A stretch of DNA of 25,386 bases from Didymodactylos carnosus (Eukaryota > Rotifera > Eurotatoria > Philodinida > Philodinidae), in NCBI GenBank assembly GCA_905250885.1, contig CAJNOQ010002250.1, positions 1 through 25,386 of the forward strand. Reading direction: 5' to 3'. Below are positions 10,137 to 22,800 of the stretch, piece after piece. Every line of letters starts with the position of its first letter. Position 1 is the stretch's first letter. A program made the translations under genes and the position numbers. The notes beneath the pieces are model-generated. The model was not told the DNA's origin, did not search any database, and worked only from the letters and a program-made list of their open reading frames with translations.

Positions 10137-10956
10137 GAATAAAATCTATACATATTTCTATTGCTTTATTTGTCTTTGTACAAGTGTGAAAAATATTTAT
10201 TAGGTTGTTTTCCTAATTATTTTAGGAAACAAAATCAGAATTATTTGTTTTTTTCTTTCTTTTTGTTGTTTCATTTTAAACACATAAAAGAAGATATCTT
10301 AACTAAAAATTTTTATATTATAAAAACAAAAATCTTTTTCTTTTTTTGCTTCAGAAAATCATTCATGGTGATAGGCTCCACACATAGTAGACAACAAATA
10401 TCTATTATTAGAAGATCCTGAAGTTCTTACGTTCTAGAAAAAAACATCTTATTGCAATAACAAAGTAAAATGGGCTTAGATATTATTAACAAAAAATCAT
10501 TCTCTATTCGGTTCTACTCAAATCGGAGTCAAATTAAAATTGATCTGCAGAATCCATGTGTTTATTGTTAAATTTTAAAAACACTTGAAGATATACTAAT
10601 GACAGATGTTTGTTTGTTACTGAGATTTCTAACAGAATAGAGACTTGTCTAAGTGCAATATTTTTAACCTTAATTGCTAGCGTTCTCCTATTTTATTAGA
10701 ATAAAGAATGCACACAATTATCATTCTTCTAATCCATTGAATGTTGATATGCAAAAAATGCAGTGCTTAACGTTACTTTGTACATTTTTCTGATTGTTCA
10801 CTTTTTATACTTTTGCACTATTATATCAATTGAGAATAATGTACAGATAAAAATCAAGACTTCTGAGAAAAATATATGTCGTTCGTATTTCAGATTTGTT
10901 TCTGTTAGTTCACTATACATGATTTTTGTTTGTAACGTAAAGAGTGCAAGAAAAAT
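10137..10956. other. Spacer upstream of nischarin, no gene seen
   Basis: Very AT-rich, with pyrimidine-rich runs around 10245-10270 and 10330-10350. Open frames here are short, low-complexity and lack family similarity. It should include the nischarin promoter and 5' UTR. Confidence 0.4.
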
Positions 10957-13900
10957 ATGGCTTTATGGAGTTCAAAACCAAATGAATTGATTCGTCGAGA
11001 TATACAAATTGTTGGTATTAATACATCAAATCAAAAATATACGGTAAGCAAGTTCTACATAGAACTCCATCATTCCATTTTATTTTCTGTTTTTTTTCTC
11101 TTCAGGAATATGTTGTTGAAATTCGTCTAGATGATATTAGATGGCAAGTGAATCGTCGTTATAGTGAATTTAATGATTTACATGAACAACTGGTGAAACT
11201 TTATACCATTGATAAAAATTCTTTACCACCAAAAAAATTATTCAATAATCATTCAGATCTATTTGTACAAAAACGACGGCAACAATTAGATACATATTTG
11301 AAAAATTTATTTCTTTACTTTTCTACCAAGTCTATTCCTGAAAGTTTAGCAGATTTTCTTCATTTCCAATTATATGTAATAAGCTTTAGTGACTAAACTA
11401 CTGATGAATATTTTATATGTTTTTCTCTTAGGAAGTACACGGTATTGTGAGAAAAATGGCTCAAGAATTATTTCTTAATGGTAAGTGATGTAATAATCAA
11501 GATAAAGTGAAATTTATTTTGTTTTTGTTTTTAGGTGAAAAATTATTATTATCAAAACAAGTGTATAGAATAACACCATTACAGTTGCATGCGATTACGA
11601 AAAGGGTGAAATTAGCTGAGCCACCATGTGGTAATAACACAAAAAAAGAAACTATCTAGAAGTTATTTTGTTATCTATGTTTTTCAGATGGTACTGATCC
11701 TGTTAAAGATATTAGTCATGTATTAGAGTTTTTGTGTCACGTCAAGTACGTACAAGTATGTACAAATCAATCAACAAATTGCATTGATTTGTTATTGAGT
11801 ATATTTGTTTTTCTATTATCTTCTCTTTTCCCATTGAGCTCTGATTATAAACAGTGAAATCATAATCTAAAAATATTTAATCAAAATTGCATCTTTAGAC
11901 GTGAGGAAATTATTATTTGAAAACAAAATTACTTAGAAAAGACCTTAGTTACTTACTAAAGTTTTTGGAGAAGCATTAACATATAACTAATATCTGAGTA
12001 ATACTCAATAAACTCTTAGTTCCACGTTAAGCTCAGCGATTTCACTGAGAAACTGGACGATCCAGTAAGCGTATCTGTCTTAGAGCCCTGCAGGTTGCCG
12101 CTTTTTGACAACCTATAACCTAACCTATAAAAAATTTCACAGCTTTAATCCTAACCTATCCTGTGATTTTTTGTTTTCAACCCACAGAACGTTACACTCA
12201 TATTTAACAAAAGTAAATATACATGTCACTGTTTTTTGCCTTTCAAAGAATTAGGGCGTGGATGACTCAAAATCAGACAAAAATTTTGCTTGCGCAAAAG
12301 TAGAAATAAATTGAAAAAGATTAAAATGCAACCTACAAACTCACCTAGAACTTTTGCAAACTACTAACCTAGTTTAACCTCCAGATGGCTCTGATCTGTG
12401 GAATATATAGCTTCTCTTTATTCAGCTCAGTAGCTGTATTTCTTTTACTTGAGCGGGTTTGGCTGGACTGAGTGTCTCGTCTACAAAACAACCTTTGTTC
12501 AGTATAACTACACTCTGCGAGAAACTGTATTAGATACTGTATAGAAAATAAAATTATTGATATACAAAGACTTAAAATAGGGTTATTAATTGGTCAAAAT
12601 ACAGTTATTAACAAAAAATATTTGTTACTCAGTACAACATATCTTCTCACCTCTTCTGGAATCTGTATCGAAAATACTGTCTAAAACATACTGTAAATGC
12701 TGTCTTTTACATTTTGTATCTATTCACTTTTATTATATTTACTAGCAATGATCCAACATTGCTATAACGAGAATTTCTTATTAATTTACCTTTTTTAAAC
12801 GAAAATCAAGAACAAGTTTTCAATGTCGTTGCATGATCCACCACAGCATCAAAATAGTAGTTTATTATCTTCTTTTGTTGTAGATTGTAGGTAGTCCAGA
12901 TTACTATGGTACTAGTACAATTAGAACGCAAACGCTGCCATTTGATGTTTCATTTTTAAAATCAGTTGAAGAATTAGAAGTAAGCCTCGTTTATCTCTAA
13001 AAGAAAGTAAACTATTTGTCTAATACGTTTTTGATTTATTAAAGCTTGACTATGTCCAAACAAATCAAATAAGTGGTATTGATAATTTAAAAAAAAATGC
13101 ACGAAAACTTTCCATTCATCGAAGTTTAGCGGCAATCAAAGTAAGCAAATATGATGAACGGAACATAGTATAATATTAACAAAACATATTTGATGGTTGA
13201 TTGGTAATACTGCTAAAAATATACAAAATTTTATTATAACAGGAAAAATAATCTGGTATTTGCATCATCGATATTCTAATTCTAATACTTTCTTTCGTTT
13301 TAGGAGATCGCATTATCGTCATTGGGTGAAATTCCTCCATTAAGCAATGAATGGTTAATTAGTACATGGAAATTAATCACCACACTTGATTTCAGTAAGA
13401 ATTCATTACGTTTTCTAGATGAATCATTGGTAAGTATGTGTAAATTCGAATAAAATCTGTTACTATTCAATTTTGATTTTTTTTAGAAATTATTTTGTAA
13501 AGCTGAATCATTGGATCTTAGCTTCAATTTATTAGAAACAACTGTAGAATATCTTCAACATTTACATTTTTTACAGAATTTAAATTTGTCAAATAATCGG
13601 TTACAAGATGTGGCCGACTTTTATCAACGAGTAGGAAATATAAGATCCCTAGATTTGTCATACAATGAAATTATTTCAACTGAAGGTAATAATATAATAT
13701 AAAAATTTAATTTATAAGCTCTAAGTTTCATCCAATATATTTTTACGTTACAATTCATGTGTTTTTAGGTTTATCGAGATTATATTCACTTATCACACTT
13801 AATTTAAATAATAATAAACTTGATTCAGTATGTGCATCTTTTTTTTTTTGTTGCAATAATGAAACTATTCTTATTTTTATTTTACAGGTGAAAAGTATTG

Positions 13901-14782
13901 AATCATTAGGTAGTTTACCATGTTTAGAAAATCTATTATTGAAGAATAATCCATTGACACGTATCGTAGATTATAGAATTAGAGTATTTGCTGTCTTTCG
14001 TGATAGAGCAAAAGATGTACGGAAATATATATCCTCATTTTGATGGTAATATTATCTATTGGTATGTTCAAGGTTTGGCTAGATGGACAAATGCCTGATC
14101 AACGAGAAATTGATCGTGCAATGGTAATTAGTGCAATGACACGTGCAAAACAAAATGAAGCTGCTGTTAGTTTATTAAAGTATTAAAACTATTTGAACAG
14201 TTTCATATGTTTTTTTTCATGTTATAGGCCTCTACAATGCATATTCGAAATCCAGTTGGATTAACCTCACCAACAACGTCGAAACGTCCATCGATTCAAA
14301 TATCTTCCTCACCTTATCGTCACATGTTAACATCAAAGCCAGTTAATTGTCGGTCTGAAAAATCTACATCGATACAAACTATTTCATCTTGTCCAAGTAA
14401 AATGTCAAATTTAAGTACTACTATTATTAATAAAATCGAAAAACAATTCGATCGTAACGAAAATGATCAATCTTTAGCAGCAGTTAGTTCAACAATGACT
14501 GAACTTGATAAAGAAAAAGAAAATGATCTTCCTCCAGTTGAATTTACACTACGCTCAAACACGGTCTCTTCGGTAAATTCAGCAGTGACAGTTGAAGAAG
14601 AGAAAAATGTCCTGTCTCAGTCTAAACCAGATGTTCTTATGGACGTTATTACGGATCACACAGGAAATATAGAACAAGATATTTTATATAAAAGTACAGA
14701 TTCATTCAATGGCGATCTACCTCCAAATATATTTATTGATCAAATAACAACAACACTACTTGATCTAACAAATGATACATAG
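10957..14782 (+). CDS. NISCH: Nischarin-like PX and leucine-rich-repeat protein, 13 exons
   Basis: Nischarin is a PX-domain protein of endosomes that binds integrin and Rac/PAK effectors. Exons: 10957-11043, 11106-11375, 11432-11480, 11535-11630, 11688-11755, 12884-12979, 13045-13140, 13304-13429, 13487-13685, 13769-13827, 13888-14016, 14073-14165, 14228-14782. All phases close, giving 640 residues. The PX domain (about 10-118) shows RRYSEFNDLHEQL and LPPKKLF. A segment with LPFDVSFLKS follows, matching the nischarin linker. The LRR block (about 275-425) has LDLSFN, LNLSNN, LDLSYNEI, LNLNNNKLDS and SLPCLENLLLKNNPL. Exon 12 and the Ser/Thr-rich exon 13 form the tail. Vertebrate nischarin is about 1,500 residues; this one stops after the LRR-proximal region and lacks the long C-terminal half, like a short nischarin form. 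Introns are 53-163 nt except intron 5 (1.13 kb). Intron 12 starts GTTAGT. Confidence 0.93.
11825..12863. mobile_element. Probable insertion in nischarin intron 5 flanked by a 10-bp duplication
   Basis: ATTATCTTCT occurs at 11815-11824 and again at 12864-12873, just before the intron acceptor. Removing the sequence between plus one copy leaves a 79-nt intron, the size seen elsewhere in this gene. The inserted DNA has no long open frame and no obvious terminal inverted repeats. It has CCTAACCTAT-like repeats near 12115-12170. The element class is not known. Confidence 0.55.
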
Positions 14783-15903
14783 TGAGATTTTCTCTCATTT
14801 TTTAACAAAATTCCGGTGTATTTAGAACTGTTTTGTTTTGTTGTAAACACTTATTCGATATTTTCTTACGATTCTATTATTTAGTCTGGAGCTTGATACA
14901 CTCACTCATCACCTGTCAATTTATTCTAATGAACAATTGCATCAAGAGAACATTTAAGAAATTTACCATAAGTATCTAGATGATCTACATAACTACACAT
15001 TTATAGCTTAACTAAACAATGTCATTTATTTATTTTCTACAATGAAGTTTCTCACTTCTCTTATCATCTTTCTCTCGTGAAAATTCACCTTATCGATGTT
15101 GCAACTTTTTGTTTAATTGTTTTCTTTCTAAGAAAATTGATTTGATAATCACTTTTCTGTTAAAATTTTTTTCATTCGATTTTGTGTGAAATGAAAAACT
15201 ACGTGAAATTGATCGTTTTCTACTATATATTATATCTATTATATTATTAAGTGCAATGTAATACATGTAAATAAATTAATATTCCGATACTACAGAAAAA
15301 AGTAGTTAACATTTTTTCAAGTTCAAGTTCAAGATTTTTCTATCACTTTCTGACGGTCTACAATACATAATTTTGCACAAGTTTTATGATTATTTTTGTC
15401 TACAAGTTGTAAAATTTGCAAATTAATAATTCATGGCTCGGAAAACTATTTGGAATCGATGTTACTCACTGCTCTATAGAAAATGGAGCATAGTATGTGC
15501 TTGCAAAATGCATAAGGAAACGAAAAATCCGAATATGATCTTAACTGCCTTCCTGACACTGCTTACGGTCCTGCGTACAATTTATAAAATCAATACCCAC
15601 GTTAACTACAATACAACGACAATATAATTGGAGTGAGTTATTCAAAGCCTACTACTCTGACAAAGTACTGCAGCAAAGTGGGAATAAAAAGTTAATACGG
15701 TTGAAGTAACTTAGACCGCCGTTTATTTATAAACAAATTGAGCTATTTACAATGTACATGTTGGTTTTTAACATTAGAGAAGTCAAAATGTGTTAGAAGG
15801 AATCAATAGTTTTAGTTTGACATTTGTACGATGTTTTATTTTACCGTATGTAAAACCATAAACTGCATTCCACAAATAGCTATTTTCTCTCTCATATTAT
15901 AGT
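14783..15903. other. Nischarin 3' UTR and spacer before the 5S-like unit
   Basis: T-rich sequence follows the stop. The first good polyadenylation signal is AATAAA at 15270-15275, implying a 3' UTR of about 0.5 kb. The rest (15300-15903) contains only a short open frame at 15433-15627 without family resemblance. Confidence 0.5.
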
Positions 15904-16002
15904 GCTTACGGCCATACCACGTGGAATGCCCGAACTTAAGCAACGTCAGGCTTGGTTAGTACTAGGATGGGTGACCGCCTTGGAATACCAAGTGTCGTGA
16001 GC
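15904..16002 (+). ncRNA. 5S rRNA-like gene with an internal deletion (99 nt)
   Basis: The sequence from GCTTACGGCCATACCAC to GTGTCGTGAGC is clearly 5S rRNA. The terminal helix pairs fully (GCTTACGGC with GTCGTGAGC, allowing G-U). The internal promoter regions look intact: TTAAGCAACGTCAGGC for box A, then GGTTAGTACTAGGATGGGTGACCGCC for the intermediate element and box C. It is about 20 nt shorter than the usual 120. The missing bases fall between GGAATGC and CCGAACTTAAGC, removing most of helix III and loop C, where ribosomal protein L5 and TFIIIA-type contacts occur. It is probably a 5S pseudogene or non-ribosomal variant that Pol III could still transcribe. No second copy or tail is seen. 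Confidence 0.85.
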
Positions 16003-16009
16003 TTTTTTT
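16003..16009 (+). terminator. RNA polymerase III T-run terminator
   Basis: Seven T residues directly follow the 3' end of the 5S-like sequence, as expected for a Pol III terminator. Confidence 0.75.
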
Positions 16010-16663
16010 CACAAAGTCTAAGTTCTCAATAATTCTTCTGCTGATACGATGATGCACTACTGTTGTTTCTGCATTGTATAATCGCATATTTCTGGCATAA
16101 TATTCTCGGTTTAAAAATACAATGGTCATGATATGTTTTTGGTAAAAGTGAGATTTGTTTCGAAAAATTACTATATATTTTACTAAATGTTTTTCTCGAT
16201 GTTTCCAACATGGTCAATGCGAAAAAGATGATTCGCAGAAATTGTTTCGTGATAGCATCAGTGTCCAAGAATGGATCGCATAAACGTGCTAGCAGGACAA
16301 TGCCGAAAGATCAATATGTTGGGCAAATGTTTGTGTACACAAAAGAAAGTGAGAAAAATGTGTGTACATGAGTTTGAACTTGTGCAATTATCTCACAGTA
16401 CTATTCTGTTACAGGAAGCACATCGATTTTCTACTACTAGCACGTCAGTTAGTGTTAAATATGTCTTACAGATATTGCGAGTTGTATAAAAACGTCATAC
16501 TTGAGCAGAGGTTTAAGACGAGGTTGGACTAATGCGATTGGATAAATAGTTCAACTCAGGCTCAGGCAAAACGTTAATGTTTTATTACAGTTGACCTGTT
16601 TATCTCTTATTCATACGCAAATGGGTAATAATAATAAGTATACAAACATAGAAATAAAGATAG
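16010..16663. other. Spacer between the 5S-like unit and YAE1, no gene seen
   Basis: Two short open frames occur (16026-16268 minus and 16271-16489 plus) but neither resembles a known protein. It probably contains the YAE1 3' UTR: a minus-strand AATAAA is not obvious in the first 60 bases. Confidence 0.35.
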
Positions 16664-17074
16664 TTAAATTGTCATGAACTTCATTTCAATTTTAAGCTGT
16701 AGTGTATTCAGTTTCGTATTTAAGTTTTTAATTAATAGTTCATATTCACTCCGTTGTTCATTGACATTTTGAGATAGAGAATCAATCGTTGTTTTCATTT
16801 CATTTTCAAATTGTTCAAGTTCTAACAATATTTCATTCGTATTTATGTTTTCAAACAATTTCAATTTGTCTTTTAAATACGTATAATCAAATATCAATTG
16901 TCCAATTAAACTATATCCGTATAAAAATCCATCATCATAACCATCTTGTTCTGTTAAATCACAACCATGACGAAATCCATCTTTATAACGAGATTCAGTC
17001 AATAACTGAACATCGCGGCTAGCCACTGTTAAATCATCACTATTCTCATCGAATACATCCATAGAGGGGTCCAT
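16664..17074 (-). CDS. YAE1: YAE1 homologue (deca-GX3 adaptor for Fe-S loading of ABCE1)
   Basis: In yeast and humans the YAE1-LTO1 pair links the ABC protein ABCE1/Rli1 to the cytosolic iron-sulfur assembly (CIA) machinery. This is an intronless 136-residue frame. The acidic start VFDENSDDLTV and the spaced glycines in YKDGFRHGC and DGYDDGFLYGYSLIGQL (about residues 28-58) match the Yae1 domain and align better with YAE1 than with LTO1. The C-terminal half is a Lys/Glu/Asn-rich probable coiled coil ending KFMTI. The start at 17074 was chosen because it directly precedes the conserved acidic block; the upstream extension of the frame (to 17245) lacks similarity. A possible acceptor AG lies at 17089-17088 after a T-run. 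The protein is shorter than human YAE1 (about 226 aa). I did not find LTO1 in the window. Confidence 0.8.
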   Translation of the reverse strand: MDPSMDVFDENSDDLTVASRDVQLLTESRYKDGFRHGCDLTEQDGYDDGFLYGYSLIGQLIFDYTYLKDKLKLFENINTNEILLELEQFENEMKTTIDSLSQNVNEQRSEYELLIKNLNTKLNTLQLKIEMKFMTI

Positions 17075-17535
17075 AATAAAAACAAATCTAAAAATACAAT
17101 TATCGTATTTTAACACGATTTTATCCAATAGATTTTTTGAGCTTTCTGGTAAGAGCAGAGCGAGGAAGAAATAGCACTTTTTCATTGCACAATTCAGTAT
17201 TAAATACCTATCGGAGGTGCAGAATCTCCCCTTGAGAATGAACAACGTTCACAGACGGGATAATTTCTGAAAAATTTCTTAGTCTCAGAAGATTTCCTAG
17301 AGCAAATATTTTTCATAAAAAATGCTATTTTTGGAAGTTTTTGCTGAAAAATTTCCTCGGATTCAAAACTTTGCCCTGACGAACGTCGGAGAAAACGGGT
17401 ATATTCAGCATCTCTGACCTCTTGAAAACGTTCATTTCCAAAATATATTTATCAAAAACCAAACAGTAAAAGAACAGTGTAAGAAAAATATAACTTTTTC
17501 TATCGATTAAAAAACGACATATATAAAAATTAGGG
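17075..17535. other. Gap between YAE1 and ARMC7, with small repeats
   Basis: Contains CTGAAAAATTTCTTAG near 17267 and CTGAAAAATTTCCTCGG near 17344, and scattered GAACGTT/GAACGTC motifs, which suggest a decayed repeat. No gene is seen. It must contain the ARMC7 3' end and YAE1 promoter. Confidence 0.35.
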
Positions 17536-18197
17536 TTACGTTGATGACATTTTATTTTGTTCAGTGCAATATTCATTCAAAAATACCTTTGCCATGTTTG
17601 CTAATCTTTGATCATTCGATTGTTTATATTGTTTTAAACATTCAATAACTTGTGTCGAACATATTTTATCTTTTGATTCGTCTGTTATTAAAAACATGAG
17701 TAAACACATCGAATTGAGAACAATATTTATAGAATTCGAACACAAACATTTTATTATTGACAATAGAACACAATCATCGTTCAATATCAATAATTTATTC
17801 TTATTATCTAGGCACAAATTGCATAGACCACCTAAAACAAACAAACACTTGTTAATCAGAACATTTTCCAAAAATTTTCCAATACAAGTTCTCTGAATAT
17901 CAACTCACCTATACAATATTCTAAAAATTGCTGCTGTTCACTATTATTTTCATTTATATATCCTTCGATATTCATTTTTAAACAATCCATGAATAAATGG
18001 ATTATATTTAATTGTCTTATATAATCATAGTTAATAGGATCGTAGGCAAAATTGGCTAAATTTGCTAATATTTGTAATTTATGTTCATCTGAACATGATG
18101 AATCTTCATATTCACAAACTAATTGTTGTAGATATGGAAAACGAGATACACCAAATTGACCTGTACGACGTTTCAGCGATTCAGGCGTACTAAACAT
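17536..18197 (-). CDS. ARMC7: Armadillo repeat-containing protein 7 (ARMC7)
   Basis: Two exons, 18197-17909 and 17831-17536, join in phase 1 across a 77-nt intron (GTGAGT...TTTTAG) and give 194 residues against about 198 in vertebrates. Family signatures in order: RFPYLQQLVCEYED, then QILANLANFAYDPINY and DYIRQLNII (about 42-66), EYCIGGLCNLCLD across the splice junction, CLLMFLI, and a final repeat with LANMAKVFLNEYC. The whole protein is a small armadillo-repeat solenoid, presumably for protein-protein contacts. ARMC7 has been reported with spliceosome components, but nothing here tests that. It lies 461 bp upstream of YAE1 in the same direction. Confidence 0.92.
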
Positions 18198-19814
18198 TTT
18201 GATCTAGAGTTTGATTAAAATTCATTACCTAGGAGCGGCGAAGATGTTTAAACAAAATCACATTCAGTTTGATTTACGATGGATTTTATTTAACAATGCT
18301 AACTTTTTTTTTAAACGTCTTGTTGACTAATTATTTGCAATTGTTTAGTTCAAGTTTGCCACCTTTTCCGTCGAGAAATTTCATCTTTTGGACTTTTTTT
18401 CCATTTTCATTTTCTGATTGAATCCAATCACTTTCGATAAACGTGAATCATCAACTCTCCTGAATCTGATCTAATTCGAAAATGCGTTTTTATTGAGACT
18501 AAACGGTCAATTCCCAAAAGACATACCACAACTTAAAAATGTCTTCAAGATCATTTAAACACTTAAAATATGAAATAACAGATAATTATTTATTATGCAT
18601 ATGAAAAAAGGTGAAGAGATCTTTAAAAAACTGGAGAAGAGAACACCAAAATACGAAAAAATATTTCTTATGAGTGAAAGTGCGCAAAAGAGAAAAACTA
18701 ACTTGTACATATTGTAAATATATGACGGAGAACAAAAAGAAATCAACAGAAAGCAATAAACTACAGAAAAGGACTCTACTATTGAAATTCTATTTAAAAA
18801 AACAATTAAGAAAACAACCAATCAATTTACATTTTCTTTAATTTCAAACTGCAGCTCCAACATAGAGAAAAAAAAAGAAGAAAAATCTGAAATATTGAGT
18901 GCAGATCGTAACAAATTCGTTATAAAACAAAAAGAAAGAAAAAAATAACCAGCAGTTTTAAAAGCCAAAATAGTGTTACGACGAAGTTTCATCATACCGT
19001 AATACGAAAGAAAAAATAAACTGAATTAAGAATGGCTGTAAACTTAACAAGGAAATCTAAAGTTATTGATCTACCAGTTACATGAAAAACCTTCTTTGTC
19101 AAAAATTTATTTCCGACGAAACTGACTTCTAAGTAAAATATAGTGCAAAATGCGAAGAAATGATCTTAATCTTCTGGAAAAACAGAGATACATTCTATAC
19201 TTTCTATGGCAAAAAATATGTTGAAAGATGTTATTTAATAAAATAAGTAAAGCTCTGAAATGCCAATAGAAAAAGAAATAAGTGTTTAAATAAATGTCAG
19301 ATCAAGAAGAAGGAAAAAACCCAAGAACATATTTATAAATTAATACGAATGATAATTTCAAACAAATTATTTGCCTCAATAAAAAAAACAAAAACACACC
19401 GATAATTTTATTTTCTACTAAATTTTTTTTCTTATACAAAAGTATAAGTATAAAAAGAGCGAAAAATCGATGTGTATGATAGATAGATTAATAAAAACAA
19501 GTGTGTGTAAGTACATAGATATATCTGACAAGTTGATGCTCTTAACCTGAGATATAGATAGATGAAATAAGACATTATCCACATATCACATGAACACCTT
19601 TAGAAAGGAGTTAAATACTATCCTTTGGCAAAGTCTATTTGGTAATAGTTCTTACTCTATGTTCAATAATTAAAAGAAAAACTGTTAATCGAAATGAGTT
19701 GCTGAAAGATCTGTTAGATTGTTTTTTTGCTGTTCGTTTCCAATTACTATTTTACAATAGAGATGAATAGTTGATGTGATTAGTATTATGAATGATGTCT
19801 AAGAGATAAATGTA
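18198..19814. other. Intergenic DNA between ARMC7 and dishevelled
   Basis: About 1.6 kb of AT-rich, purine-skewed sequence with long A-runs (18840-19440). It should include the dishevelled 3' UTR, since that gene ends at 19815 on the minus strand, and the ARMC7 promoter. Open frames here are low-complexity and unsupported. Confidence 0.45.
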
Positions 19815-22800
19815 TTACATAACATCGACAAAAAATTCACATGGATGAGCCATTGCTTGTAAAAATGATTCTTTACTTGAACGTAATTGATTCGGTACAG
19901 ATTCTAATTGTCTAGAATTATTTGAAAGTGAATTTTGATGAGGATGATGTTGTTGTTTTGAAGATAATTTTAAACTATCAATATCTGATGCTGTACTACT
20001 TGTTGATGATGATTTAGCACTGCGTGCATCTTTTGAACACGATGAACCGCCTAAACGAAAGAAAAGAAATAATTTTGTTAGCATTGTGAAATAAGTAACG
20101 GTCAAATGTTAGTAAGAGACAATGATGCAGTACATGCTAGCTAGACACGAAAAAAAAAGAACAAAAGTATGTTAGTAGAAGGCACAGAAACAAAAAAAAA
20201 TTGGGAAAACATGCATAAAATAAACAAAAAACTAACATTGAAAGCAATTTTATCCACGCTCTCACAAAATGTTAACAAAAACAAGCATGTAATAGAGCTG
20301 TAAGCCTTTCGACGATCTAATGTAGAATTTTATTCTTTAATCATTTAGCGAAAACACAACAGATACAAAAACAATATCTGTTCATTACATGCATAAAAAT
20401 AGGGACGAAAGTCTATCATCGGATAAAAGATCTTTTTTTCAATTAACTTTTGAATGACATTGATCTTCGTAACTTTTAAAATTCAAAAATAAGAAAATTC
20501 ATCTTTTTTATTCAGACAGCATTCATGCATAAAACGTTTCTCTTAAATCTGTTTTCTTTTATAAACGGCCACAATAACTAAAACAATACACTAAAAGACA
20601 TCTTGCTTTTATTCAAATTCATTCATTTTACTAATCATAGAATAAAAACAAAAATTTATTTTACAGACGATTGAATTATACAAGTGCAAAAAAAAATTGT
20701 TGATTTCATTTACAAAAAAACTCATTTTACTAAAAATGCTTATCTGACCGTTTTTGATAAGAAAAAGTAATGAATGTCATGTTTTCAAACATCAATTGGA
20801 TTGTCACTGATAGTTATATTATTCTTGTTATGGTAACTGGTATTGTCACCCACATCTTCTATACCCTGATCATTATTTTCATTGTTAACATGACATGTTT
20901 TGGAAATACATGAAAAATGACAGTAAGTTTTTTTCGGTGCTACGAATTTAGCGAAAAAAGCAAATATAGCACATTCAACTATTTAAACAAATGTCAAGAG
21001 AATAAAGGAAAAAATGAACTAAATACTAAAAGAACTAATTAGCGCATTTATCCTTACAAGAGAATATTGCTATGTCAAATACCTTGTTCAAACCTCACTG
21101 TGGACAGTTCGTTTTGTTAAGGATCACTTTTCAATATTATTATCTCGGAAAGAAAAAACTAAACTAAAACTAATGACTATCATTTCTCCTCGCTGTCTAT
21201 AATGATATTTAATCATGTGGTGTGTTTATGTGCGAATAGTCGATCTTACCTGAATTGCTATGAGTTGACTGAGTTATACCGGCTGTTAACGTTGAATCAT
21301 GAAATGTTTGTTGAGGAGAATACAATGGAGTATTATTCTTATCTAAATAACCATATGTTGCCGGCTTCAATGGAGCCAATGTATCACGATCATTTTCTGA
21401 TACAGATTCATAATCCTCGGGTTCTTCATCTAATGTCAATTGGGATATACCTAAAATAAACTATCTTACGAAATAAAGTATCATTAACATTTTTTTTCCT
21501 ATTGATTAGAGGATACCAAAGAAAAACCCACCTTGTGCATATAAATCTCCAAAAACATAATAACATTGTTCACTAAACGTTAATTTATTAACTGTATGTC
21601 GAATATAACCAGCTTTCAACATACTACTGGCATATTTTCGAGCGTCATTACGTTGAATAAATCCTTCAACGTGCTCAAATAACCAATTTACAAGATCAGA
21701 ACCTAAAATCATATATTAATAAGTTTAGTCTCATTTAGTTATATCTAATAGCACTCACTACATACCTAAAAAGGCTCTTGGTATAGGCATTTTTAACCAA
21801 AAACGATCTCGAATATCTAAACCGGAATCTTTCTCAGCCATTGCTCGTAATATTGTATCCATATCACTATCTACTGTTAAATTTAAATCTAGCCCAAATC
21901 CTTAAGCAAGAAGAGTTCGCAGTAAATAATACGTTCATCTAAAAATTGTTGTGTCTTACTTTCGTTATCAGTCAACGTATTGCCTGTCGATGATATCGTT
22001 GAACTCATATTTGTTGTTGAACTCTGATGCAACAGCGATTGTCTTGCTGTAGGATTAAAGGTATTGCTAATAGCTTGAGTATGAGCAAGCCACGAGAGAG
22101 GATCGACTGGACGAGCTTGTTCATGACGAGGTAATGTAAAATAGCCACGAGGTGATGTATCCCAACACTTAGCAACAACTAATTTTATTGGTCTGAGAAT
22201 AAAAACAATAACAACAACATACGAAAAGTAGGAGAATTTCAATTTTCAAATTTACCCAGGTTTTTGAACAGCCTCACGCAATATTTTAACAGCATCGTCG
22301 TTTGAAAGTTTTTCAAAACTAATATCGTTTACTTGTAAAATCATATCACCTGGTTCAATACGCCCATCATGAGCCACAGCCCCACTATAAATGACAAAAA
22401 ATACTATTTAAATCTTCACTCATGCTGGATAGAAGATCGATGCGTACCCTTTCATAATAGATCCAACATAGATTCCTCCATCGGTCGTTCCATTTTTGTC
22501 ACTTTGACCAACGATACTTATTCCAAGAAAATTCACAGAATCTAGAACACACAATAAATACCTAAGAAACATCATTATTCATCTAAATGAAATTCGTCAA
22601 ACGTACCTAAGTTTAATGTAACAGTAATGATATTTAATGTCATTGTCGAATCTGAATTGAGACTACTAAAAGATGAAGCCTACAGACAAAAAACAATTAA
22701 ATAGCATAGAGGAATAGAAAAATATCTCAGACACCTACACGATCGATAGCTATTGGTAAACGATGTTTTCTTCTTCGTTGACGATTTCTTCCATGATACC

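Noticed and set aside
12115..12170. CCTAACCTAT-like repeats as an interstitial telomere
   Set aside because: Too few and irregular, and unlike a long uniform telomeric array.
18555..18821. Hydrophobic 88-codon minus-strand frame resembling a membrane protein
   Set aside because: It arises from an A-rich plus strand read in reverse (Phe/Leu/Ile codons); no family resemblance, and it lies in the dishevelled 3' flank.
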